A DNA stretch of 64,000 nucleotides, taken from positions 372,001-436,000 of the forward strand of contig CM060198.1 of assembly GCA_030549335.1 (NCBI GenBank), written 5' to 3'. This document shows positions 44,811-55,240 of this stretch, piece by piece (the first letter of the stretch is position 1; the number at the start of each line of letters is the position of its first letter). Source of the stretch: Pontederia crassipes. Taxonomy: Eukaryota; Streptophyta; Magnoliopsida; Commelinales; Pontederiaceae. The notes beneath the pieces were generated by a model that did not search any database, was not told where the DNA came from, and saw only the letters and a list, made by a program, of their open reading frames with translations. A program made the translations under genes and the position numbers.

Positions 44811-47432
44811 TAATCACTAGCTGATCATATTATGTTTTTATCCCATTTTCTATTCAAATCACCTATATCGAGCCCTCAAATTACTCAACTTTTGGCCAAA
44901 TATGCTTGGAATACATGGATTGTGATAACTAGTTGATCTTTCTCATTTTATACTTAATTCCATGTGCATAGATGTTCTGAAATGCTAAAATCCATAAAAA
45001 TAACAATTCTATGCCATGTTATCATTTTTTGGGCAAGTTATCATTCCAATGTGTAAAGTTATCATTTTTCTACTTGAGCTGATTTCTAGTGATTATCTTA
45101 TCGTAAATCCCCTGCCATCATGAATAAATCATATTTGGATGATCATATTTCAACTTTTGTAAAGTTATCATTCCATTTCACAAGTTATCATTTTTTAGTG
45201 TCAAGGCTATCATTATATTATTTCGATGTCATTTCGATGTGCAAGGCTATCAATTCTGCATAAAAGCATTAGGCAATCATTATATTATTGTCCTAACTCC
45301 CTGCTGCTCTGATTTGATCACATTTGGACAACCACAACTAAAGTTATGACAAGTTATCACTTTTTGACAACAAGTTATCATTTTATGGCACCAAAGTTAT
45401 CATTCCTATGAAATCTTATCCACATTTGATTTTTGACCTCATTTACTTGCCACACTAATCCCTTTGATGCCTTCAAAGCTCTGAACCACTCATATTTGGA
45501 CAGTTATAATGATATGGCACAAGTTATCATTCCGGGCAATAAGTTTTCATTAAACAAATAAAGTTTTCATTCCTGCACAACACCAAATCTTATTTGACAA
45601 TAGAGTTGACATTACTTGCCGTCCTAATCTTTATTTGTTTAAATCTTATTTGAGGACTATGATGCTGGTTGTTTTGGGTCTTCTAGCAGGTATAACAAGG
45701 TTGCAACAAGGCTGCACAAGGTGAAAAAGGAGGGGGACCACTGCTAGCTGTCCAAAAAGGCATCTGATTTCTGCTGGAATCTCAGGAACACTAGACAGGT
45801 GGCTTGAATCAAGAGAGTAAACTAAGGGTGAGGAGAGGACATATATAAGCTGAGAAACTAGAAGGAATTGGGGGAGCCTCCATTTGGAGGAGGCTGGACC
45901 TGGAGCAAGAAGGAAGAGAAGAAGCTGCTACTTTCTGATTCTGTGGACAGATTGCATATTTTCTGATTCAGAATGTCTTGCATTGCTTCCATTTTCTGTT
46001 TTGTATCAATGCTTGTAACTATAATGAGCTAAATCTCAGCTCTCCTAGGATAGGATAGTAGTCTAATTTAGTTGTGGATGGAGTGAGAACAATCTGATTT
46101 CCTGCACTGATATCTGATTTTTCTGATTTCTGTTTCTGAAGTTCTGATTTCTATTTTTGTAATTCTAATTTTAATGGATCTATTCTTGATATTGTGAGGT
46201 CCTACTTGTATTTACAATTGAGAGGTTGTCCTTTGATCTACTCTTTGTTCAGAAATGAATCAAGAACCAATGGCAAGTTTCTAGATTCAATCCCAATTAG
46301 GAATCTGATTTATTGTTTCCTGAAATCTGAATTCTGATTATGCCTTTTTTATTTCTGAATTCATAGAATCTATTTTATCATTGTGGAGCTCTAATTGTTT
46401 TGACAACTGAGAGGTTACCTTATGGTTCCATTCTTGTTCAGAAATGATCAAAATGCAATGACATTTCTAGGAATCTAATATGTAATTGCTGTTGATTTCA
46501 TTTCCTGAATTAGTTATTTTAGAAATATGTTTCCTGAATTCTGTGGATTCTTCTTGTTATTGTAACCTCTGATTTCATTTAATCACTAAGAGCTGAATTT
46601 GAGGTTATCTTGAAGTTCAGAGATGGACCAAGAAGCAATGACAATTGCTGAGTTCCCATATGTAATTATGTGCTGATTTGATCCAATTCATTGGTGATAA
46701 TGTGGATTGCATTTCCATTTGCAGCTGAGAGGCTGATTTAAAATACTCTTGTAGTTTAGAGATAAACCAAGAAGCATTAGCACTAATGTTGGATTGATTT
46801 CATTCCTATTTAAAAAGTGCAATTGATTGTTATCATTTCAGATTTCACTAAATTACCAAAAATCAGCAAGGAACTTGAGTTTGAACCTAATGATAACTTG
46901 ATATTCAGTGGGGATCCTCTTCTAATTCAATCTAGCTAACATTTATATGAGAATATAATGATTAGTTTTGGACAAATTCACCTGTGAGAGCAGCCATGTT
47001 AAGATTGAATCAGATTTGACTAAAAATTGATAACTTGTTCCATTCCATCCATAATTAAGTTAGATGAACCCCAACTCCTAGGAGAACCTTCCTGATTGAT
47101 AGATAAACCCTTTTAGCCCTTAGTTTAGCATTTATAATTCAGTTCAGATAACTTTCCAAAAGTCCAAAGACAGTTATCCTTTTTGCCAAAATTAAAAATC
47201 TATTTTCCATTCTCTTTAATTTCCTGTTTTTGCCACTAGAAGTAGGATTAGTCTAGATTGTCTTAGAGAGTCTTTAGCTTCAAATCATTGTGGATACGAT
47301 ATTTAGAGTTACTACAATTGACCTGTGCACTGTAGTAGAGAGTGAGTTAAGGAGTTAAACCAAAAATTGAAAAATCTAAATTTTGACCCCAAAATCAGCA
47401 AGCTATCACTAAACTCCTCAATTTCACTATAA
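44811..47432 (+). repeat. Solo LTR of the same family nested in the 3' LTR
   Basis: The 2622-bp copy begins TAATCACTAGCTGATC (TGAT... mutated) and ends CACTATAA. It is flanked by AAAAA on both sides (44806-44810 and 47433-47437). The host LTR continues on either side (ACCATAAAAA ... TTAGCAAG). It is clearly diverged from the host copy, so it belongs to another subfamily. Confidence 0.8.
45000..45575 (+). repeat. AAGTTATCATT motif array (solo LTR)
   Basis: Same motif type as 33380-33920. Here the bases between motifs differ considerably, while AAGTTATCATT recurs many times up to the TATA box near 45841. Confidence 0.7.
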
Positions 47433-47879
47433 AAAAATTAGCAAGTTTTCATTACACTCCTCAATTTCACTATCAGAAGGCCATAATAATAATTATCAAT
47501 TCAATTCAATTAATAATTTATCAATTCATCTATCAGACACAATGATCGCAGTTTATTATCCATCAGCCATAAAGGCGCAATTCGATTATTCATTAGCCAT
47601 GAGGGCGAAACTAATAGTCTATCAACCACTAGGGAAAATTCAATTGTCCATCAGCCACTAGGGTGCAATTCAATTAACAATTCAATTCGATTAAATTCAA
47701 TTATCAATTCAATCTTGAGAGTTCCAATCAACCCTTTCGGGTGTAATATGAGAGTTCTCTATTATTCGGGGACACCATGCCATTTCATGTAAATTAATAA
47801 GTTCAGATATGATGGAGGACAAAGGACCACACCCAGGACAGTCATAGCTTTTTTTATGCTATCTACTCAATCCAATTCA

Positions 47880-48195
47880 ATTATCCATCAGCCCGAATGC
47901 ACAATTAGTCTGGACGCCCAATTAGCCCGAAAGCGGAATATTAGTTTGAAGGCCCTATCAACCTGAAAGTGCAATATTATCCCGAATACCCGATCAGCCC
48001 GAAGGCTCAGTATTAGCCTGAAAGCCCTATCAGTCCAAAGACGCAATATTAGCCCGAAGGCCTTATCAGCTCGAAAGCGTAGTTAGCCCGATCAACCCGA
48101 AGACGCAATATTAGCTTAAAAGTCGTATGAGCCCAAAGGTGCAATATTAGCCCGAAGACCCTATCAACCCGAAGGCGCAATTAGCTCGAACTGGG
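47880..48195. repeat. CCCGAAGGC minisatellite, left Gypsy LTR
   Basis: Imperfect units of about 18-20 bp of the type TAGCCCGAAGGC(CC)TAT or CAGCCCGAAGGCGCAATAT, repeated more than ten times. The same block is in the right LTR at 51725-51893 and 53375-53452. Confidence 0.75.
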
Positions 48196-49025
48196 CCAGT
48201 GGCAATCAGTAGACATGGACTTAATAATTTTCAACTTTTATCTCAATAACCTAAGATGTCTATCTTTAACAATTATCATAGATTAAACATGACCCAATCA
48301 GAAAATCGCTATATCAAAATATTAATCAATGGTATGATCAAATATGATGATGATCAATTGGATAGGATAACAATTTAATCACGATCAATCAATAATAAGG
48401 TCAATGGATTAATACCATAATCAATATCATGATTGAGTGTAATGACAATAATAATAATTAATATGATGACAATCTAAGCAGATACTAAAATCAGGGATGT
48501 TATTCAAACTATGATGACAATGATTAACAATCTTAACTATCCAATAAACTATAAATTAATTAATAAAAATATAGTTTCTATTCCAAAACCCAATCCCCGT
48601 CGATCATTACCCAAGGTCATGTTAAATCAAACCCAAAACATGTCAGATAGAACTCAAGCCGGATTCTGTCACCGTCATGAATTGTCTTTCTCACATAATT
48701 TTTGGCAATCCTATCTATGTCATTTGACATTCAATTGATGCAAACAATCTATAATCTGTATAATGGAGAAGAGTCCTAGGTCCATGTCATGAAAAACCGA
48801 CGCCATGTGGATCCCCCTACGTACCTTAAATTGGTTGAAAAACCAACTATATTTCTTTGTCTGTGGACTGCAGGGACGTCGCGACTTTGGCCGATTCCTT
48901 CCTATTAAAATATCGTACGTGCTCTCATGTGCCTCAATTTGTGAGAAAATGAAGGATCAAGAGGAGCTCTCGTGCAGAAATTTTGTGGTGACGAATAATA
49001 CTTTCTGGCCACCCTTTGGGTCCTG

Positions 49026-49032
49026 TTTATAT
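49026..49032 (-). promoter_or_regulatory. TATA-like box of the left Gypsy LTR
   Basis: ATATAAA on the - strand, at the same place as TATAAATA in the right LTR (54339-54346). Confidence 0.4.
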
Positions 49033-49653
49033 CTCTCATGTAAGATTTTTTACTTCTATTGGGCATTGGGCTATTTCTCCATCAATCTTGACCATCCATC
49101 ATTAATTATCATCTCTTAAGTATTCAGATTTAATTAAATCTAAATTTCACTAATTATTTCATAACCATACTTATAAAAAATCTATCTCTACTCAAATTCA
49201 TTTTTATCTCCTCCATAACTTCTCCCAATCAAACTCTATCCCCATCTTTTATCAATAACTTATGTTAACTAAATTATACCTTTATTTTATCCTTTTATTT
49301 CTTTCTTTTATCTAATTTTCGTAATTATTTAATATGATAAGATTTTATCATCTAATTTTTCAGAATTATTTAATTCCAAAATATTTTATCACTTAATTTT
49401 CAGATTCAAATAATAATAAATATTATTTTAATGGCTGAAATATTTTAAGGCATAAAACTCTCAATCCTATCCTATTTGGGAGTCCTATATCCATTAAACA
49501 TTCTTTTGGATCTCAAATCAAATTAAAACCCCTAATCTCAATCTAATTATAATTCCTACTCCCCATAGGATTTAATCTTTCTTTTTTCATCAAATACTCT
49601 AATTGAATTATAAAATTACTATATTATCCTTGATTAAATCGTGGGGTGTTAAA

Positions 49654-50453
49654 TAATAATCTTCTTAAAAATAAATTCGTCAACGAATTTACGGATGAGA
49701 ATTTGGCCAATCCCATCGATAACATTCTTAGAAGGACTATCCATACTTATTCGTACAATAAATCTTTTTCATCCCAATTTCTAACATAACTATTTGTCGT
49801 TTATTCCATGACAATAATCTTTACTATTCAATAAATTCTTTATGAGCCATGAGTACAACATGACTTTATGATCACCTCTATATCATGACCATGCATAATA
49901 TTATACCTTTTTACTATTTTCATAGGTAGCGTTCCCAACCAATCTAGAGATCAACTTTTCAATTTGTATCAATCATCTTTCCTTACCTGATGATTAGGAA
50001 TCCATTGAGATCTTCTTTAATTCTATATTATATAATAAATGTCATGCTTTACTTGTTGTGTTGATGCCTTAAGGATAACATTTCTCAATGTACAATTATT
50101 CTATTCTTATACTATGTGGGGATAACCTCCTTAAAAATTGGGTTATTCTATCCAGAATAATCTCCTAGGAACATTGATTATTACTTTCGGAATAACCTCC
50201 TTAAGCATTTCCTTATATCATCAATGAAACCATTCTATTTCCATCATTTAAAGATCTAAGTCATCCCTTACTTTATCCATAGCCTTGAAGGCACTGTGTT
50301 CTATATTACAATTTAGGTACATAAGCTAATCACAGTTCAGAAAACCTACTTGACTCTTTCTTGATGGCACGGTGATTACTCATGACGTGTGCACATGGAC
50401 ACTATTCTCATAGAGACAGTTAAGAAGTGTCTCTCGTTAGGCTCCGATACCTT
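49654..50453 (-). other. Internal remnant of the old Gypsy element
   Basis: About 800 bp without a readable protein. The left edge (TTAAAAATAAATTCGTCAAC) resembles the sequence next to the 3' LTR of the Gypsy element at 57478 (TTAAAATAAAATTCGTCTTC). The right edge (50437-50453) is a decayed iMet-type primer site. The body is deleted or degraded beyond recognition. Confidence 0.6.
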
Positions 50454-51893
50454 TGTAATGCACCGTGATTTTTTTTTTGCCTACCCAAAAGGCAATTTTG
50501 GCGACGTCACTCAATTCTATAACTTAACTATGGCTAGTCAATATGCTGATTTACAATAATGGAAGACTTAATTTACAATAATTTTTACAATATGCGAAAG
50601 CTATTTATACAATATCCAATAACCTGTGAGTTAGGATCAGCGTCTATACAATAATAGACCCTATATCCATGTTCATGTCACTCGTCAGAGGAGCCACCAA
50701 CCGTCTTACCATCGCCATCACGGTCACCTATACGCATCCAAGTACAAGGGCGAAGCTTAATGAGATAACTCAGTACGTAGGGTCACCCATAATAATTATC
50801 AATATGAACCATGGAACAATATCAGCATCAATATCAATTCTATCAATAAATAATTATTTATAAACAATTTATGATTGATCAGGACAACTATATATCAATC
50901 AAAATAAATATTTATACCATCACTTATTCATGACCAATATCCATTCAATTCAATTCAGGTATCTTAAATCAATTTTCAATTGGCCATAAGTCAACGAAAG
51001 CCACAATAAATAATTATGAATTATTAATTCTATGAACAATTTATCGATTCAATTATCCATCATTCAATATGGAGTAATTCAATTATCAGTTAACTGCTAG
51101 GGCGAAATCAATTATCTATCCACCTCTAGGGTGCAATTCGATTAACAATTCAATTCATTTCGATTATCGATAATCAATAATATTTCAATTCTATTCAATA
51201 ATGATTGTCAATTCAATATCAATTACCTTTAATCAATCATCCATTGGCCATAGATCAGTGAAGGCCACAATTCGACAATTAATAATTCAATTAACAATCA
51301 ATTTCCAATTGGCTAAAGGTCAATGAAGGCCACAATAACAATTATCAATTCAATTCAATTAATAATTTATCAATTCATCTATCAGACATAAAGACTGTAG
51401 TTTATTATCCATCAGCCATAAAGGCTCAATTCAATTATCCATCAGTTACGAGGGCAAAATCAATAGTCTATCAACCAATAGGGTGAAATCAATTGTCCAT
51501 CAACCACTAGGGTGCTATTCAATTAACAATTTAATTATCAATTCAATCGTGGGAGTTTCAATCAACCCTTTCGGGCGTAATACGAGAGTCCTCTATTATT
51601 AGGAGACACCAAGCCATTTTATGTCAATTAATAAGTTTAGGTATGATGGGGGACGAAGTACCACATCCTGGACAGTCATAATTTTTTTTACGCTATCTGC
51701 CTAATCCATTTCAATTATTCATCAGTTTGAAGGCTCAATTTCTCTCGAGGCCCAATCAGTCCGAAGGCGTAATATTAGTCCGAAAGCCCTATCAACCCGA
51801 AGGTGCAATGTTAGCCCGAAGGTCCTATCAGACTGAAGACTCAATATTAGCCCGAAGGCCCTATTAGCCCGAAGGCATAGTTAGCCCGAAGGC

Positions 51894-53374
51894 CACTATA
51901 AGAAATTTGTGATTTTTCGACCGGTGGTTTCCGATGGAAGGAAATCCGTCGCAATTTGGGATGGATTTTGCGATGGATAGGCATCCATCAGAATTTTCGA
52001 CGGTCATAACCGTCAGAAATAAAAATAATAAATTATGTAATTTATTATATAATTATTTTATTTTTTGACGATTAGGAACGTCAGAAGTTCCGACGGATAT
52101 CTATCCGTCCTAAGTTCCAACGGTCACGATCGTCTGTAAATGGAAAATAATATAATACAAGTAGTATTTTATTAATATATATGGCGACACTTGAAATCGT
52201 CGCAATTTTCGAAGGTTCAGACCGTCGGTAGGTAAATTATAATATAATGTAAGGAGTCTTTTATTAATATAGTTAGCGACATTTCAAACTGTCACAATTT
52301 TTTACTGTTCTGACTATCGGTAAGTGAAAAATAATATAATATAAGGAATCTTTTATTAATATAATATGTTACCGACGATTCGGACCGTCGATAAGCTAAT
52401 AAATAAATATTATATATATTAGTAGTATTTTATTATTATAATTAAATAATTTCTGACGGTCCTGACCGTCAGTAAGTTTAAAAATAATTAAATATTATAT
52501 TCATATATATGTCTTTACTAATTTTCCGACGGTCATGGCCATTGGTAATTAAAAAATACTCTCCCGCCGCTTCTTCTTTCGTTTTCCTGCTTTCCCAACT
52601 TTTTAACCCTATATATATATATTTATACTTTCCCACTCCATTATCTACTTCTTTTTCGACCTAACAACCCGCCCGACGACCTCCCGGCCGACGACCCTCT
52701 CCCTCCCGGACGACCACCGGAGGCGACCCTCGCGCGCCCCTCCCTCTCTCTCTTTCTCCAGAATGTGGCAGCGGGGGCCAGACCGACCGCCTGCCTGACG
52801 GATCTGGCCGCGAGCGGCCGGATCGGTCGCCTACCCACCGGATCTGGCCGCTGCCGACCAGATCGGCCGCCGGATCCACTCGCTAGGCGGTCAGATCTGG
52901 TCGCGGCCCAATCCGCCCGCCAGTGGTCAGATTTGACCGCGGCCCGATCCGGCCGCCAATAGTCAGATCTGACCAGCCACCATGCCGGCGTGATCTGGCC
53001 GTTCGAGGCCTGATCGACTGCCAGCCGGTGTGATTAGGCGGCCGGATCTTGCCGCGGGTGGCCGGCTAATTTTTTTTATATTTTATAAATTTGCGACGGT
53101 TGCGATTGCCGAAAGTTCGATGGTTGCGACGACCGTCGATAATTTCGACGATTTGTGACCGCCGAGTTTCGGCGGTCAAAATCATCGAGTTTCGGCGGTC
53201 AAAACCGTCGATAGTTTCGACGAATTTTTCTCCAACCGTCAAAAATCGATTTGCGATGACCATTTTTTCGACGGATGGGTTCTATCAAGAAACCCGTCAA
53301 AAATTATGATTTCCGATGGTTTGGGGAGGATTACAGACGGTTTTGACCGTCGTAATCAGCCTTTTTTTGTAGTG
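51894..53374. mobile_element. Non-autonomous CACTA element, copy 2
   Basis: The 1481-bp element starts CACTATAAGAAATTT and ends TTTTTTTGTAGTG. The flanks are GGC (51891-51893) and GGA (53375-53377), a 3-bp TSD with one change. It inserted in the CCCGAAGGC minisatellite. It has the same design as copy 1: CCGTCGG-type motifs on both sides, a TATA stretch (about 52605-52625), then a GC-rich block (52670-53065) full of GATC(T)GGCCG motifs. It encodes no transposase. Open frames in the GC block are composition effects. Confidence 0.85.
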
Positions 53375-54338
53375 GGACCAATCAACCCGAAGGCACAATA
53401 TTAGTCCGAAGGCACAATATTAGTCCGAAGACGCAGTTAGCCCGAAGGCCCAATCTGTTCCAGTGGCAATCAGTAGGCATGGCCTCAATAATTTTCAACT
53501 TTTATATCAATTACCTAATATGTCTATCTTTAACAATTATCTTATGTTAAAGATGACCCAATCAGAAAATTGCTATATCAATATATTAATTAATGGTATG
53601 GTCACATATGATGACGATCAATCAGATAGGATAACAATTTGATCTGGATCAATCAATAATAAGTTCAATGGATCAATATCATGATTGGGTGTAATGACAA
53701 TAATAATTAATATAATGACAATTTGATTAGATATGGTCATACTAAAATGAAGGATGTTAATCAAATGATCAATAATGATTAAGAATCTTAACTATCCAAT
53801 ACACTAAAATCAATTCATAAAAATATATTTTCTATTCCAGAACCCGATCTCGTTCGATCATTACTCGAATACCTGAGGCCGTGTTAAATAGACCCCGAAA
53901 AGTGTCAGACAAAACTTGAGCCGGATTTTATCATCGTCAAGAATTGTATTTCTGACATAATTTTTGGTAATCCTATCTATGTCATTCGATATTCAATCGA
54001 TGCAAACAATATATAATCTCTTATAATGGGGAAGAGTCATGGGGTCCATATTGTGAAAAACTGACGCCATGTGGATCCCCTATGTACCTTAAGTTGGTTG
54101 AAAAATCAACTATATTTCTGTTGTCTGTGGATTGCACAGATGTCGTGACTTTGGCCGACGATTTTTTCCTATTAATGTTCAAAAACCTTTGACTACCACT
54201 CGGATCTTGTTCTCCTCTATCGGAGCTTCGAAACGGTATATAACACGTGCTCTCATGTGCTTCCATTTGTGAGAAAGAGGGACTCTCGTGCATAAATTTT
54301 GTGGTGGCGAATAATACTTTCTAGCCACCTCTAGGCTC

Positions 54339-54346
54339 TATTTATA
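54339..54346 (-). promoter_or_regulatory. TATA box of the right Gypsy LTR
   Basis: TATAAATA on the - strand, in the expected place about 0.6 kb inside the U3 end. Confidence 0.5.
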
Positions 54347-54952
54347 GCTCTCATATAAGATTTTTTACTCCTATTGAGCCTTGGGCTATTTCTCCATCCA
54401 TCATTAATTATCATCTCTTAAGTATTCAGATTTAATTAAATCTGAATTTCACTAATTATTTCATAACCATACTTATAAAAAATCTATGTCTACTAAAATT
54501 TCTTTTTATCTCCTCCATAACTTCTCTCGTTTTTATCTCCATCTTTTATCAATAACTTATGTTAACCAAATTATACCGTTATTTTATCCTTTTATTTCTT
54601 TCTTTTCTATCTTTTTCGTAATTATTTAATATGATAAGATTTTATAATCAAATTTTCGGAATTATTTAATTCCATAATATTTTATCACTAAATTTTTGGA
54701 TTAAAATAATAATAAATATTATTGTAATGGCTGAAATATTTTTAAGTTATAAAACTCTCAATCCCATCCTGTTTGGGAGTCCTATATCCATTAAACATTC
54801 TTTTGGATTTCAAATAAAATCGAGATCCCTAATCTCAATTTAATTATAATTCCTACTTCCAATAGGATTTAATCTTTCTTTTTTTCCATCAAATACTCTA
54901 ATTGAATTATAAAATTACTATATTACCCTTGATGAAATCACGAGGTGTTATA

Positions 54953-55240
54953 GAAAATTTATTGCGAAGTGTTCAAGTCTTACAATGACAGGAACGTGTG
55001 GCAGCCCATATGGAGATTTCGGGTGGCGACGATCTAACAAACATACCGGAAGGTAGTCTAGAGGATGATACTAATCAACGTATTTTGATAATCCCTTTCA
55101 TGAAGCTGGAGCTAATACAAATCTGGTTTGAGGTCGATTGGAGGATAGTTGGTTCATGCCTTAGATCAGAATAGTGGTGAAATTAGGATTGATGATTTCT
55201 ACGGAAAGATGCATGTTGAAGATTATTTAAGTTTGTAAAA
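54953..55240 (+). pseudogene. LTR-retrotransposon gag start, right half
   Basis: This continues 32212-32353 after the Gypsy insertion. It begins ENLLRSVQVL and carries an acidic stretch GGDDLTNIPEGSLEDD, with a TAG soon after the join. Coding potential fades near 55240. It is part of the same broken gag. Confidence 0.4.

Larger units (their letters stand above)
33203..47475 (+). mobile_element. Athila-like gag-only LTR element with giant LTRs
   Basis: The order on the + strand is 5' LTR (33203-38571), tRNA-Asp-like primer site (38579-38596), broken gag (38895-40739), non-coding stretch, polypurine tract (42203-42214) and 3' LTR (42215-47475). There is no pol, so it depended on another element. 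Each LTR is about 2.6 kb when nested copies are removed. The first bases of the 5' LTR and the left TSD are lost. GAAGG follows at the right. The shared primer type and polypurine module link it to the Athila element at 6114-20564. Confidence 0.82.
42215..47475 (+). repeat. 3' LTR of the gag-only element, with nested solo LTR
   Basis: The own parts are 42215-44810 and 47433-47475. It begins TGATCACTAGCTG and ends CACTATCA. The AAGTTATCATT array is at 42400-42925 and the TATA box at 43206-43213. After it come four units of roughly 165-180 bp, each with CTGAGA(G/A)G and GTT(C/T)AGA(A/G)AT (starts near 43571, 43752, 43932 and 44096). Confidence 0.82.
32354..49653 (-). repeat. Left LTR of the old Gypsy element (interrupted)
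   Basis: The LTR parts are 32354-33202 and 47476-49653. It resumes after the insertion at AAGGCC. It includes short repeats of the type CAATTATCCATCAGCC(A)..AGGGCG (32985-33060 and 47540-47715), a CCCGAAGGC minisatellite (47880-48195) and a TATA-like ATATAAA on the - strand at 49026-49032. Confidence 0.8.
32354..54952 (-). mobile_element. Old Gypsy-type LTR retrotransposon, internally reduced
   Basis: The two LTRs are 32354-49653 (interrupted by 33203-47475) and 50454-54952 (interrupted by 51894-53374). Without the insertions both are about 3.0 kb. They begin TGTAA(C/T)G and end TGTTA(A/T)A. Only 0.8 kb remains between them. The primer site at 50437-50453 (GGTATCGGAGC) gives - strand orientation. 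Flanks GAAGG and GAAAA may be a decayed TSD. The LTRs differ at many positions, so the insertion is old. No protein can be read. Confidence 0.8.
50454..54952 (-). repeat. Right (5') LTR of the old Gypsy element
   Basis: The LTR parts are 50454-51893 and 53375-54952. It aligns throughout with the left LTR. It contains CAATT/ATCCATCAGCC repeats (51060-51140 and 51365-51550), the CCCGAAGGC minisatellite (51725-51893 and 53375-53452) and TATAAATA on the - strand at 54339-54346. Confidence 0.8.

Noticed and set aside
42215-47475. A single 5.3-kb LTR
   Set aside because: The second LTR start at 44811, its CACTATAA end and the AAAAA duplication show a nested solo LTR.
47880-48195. Regular repeats resembling a CRISPR array
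   Set aside because: Units are imperfect, there are no unique spacers of constant length, the setting is a plant LTR, and there are no cas genes.
52641-52962. Arg/Gly/Pro-rich frames in CACTA copy 2
   Set aside because: Open on both strands because of GC-rich GATCTGGCCG repeats. No codon pattern or domain.
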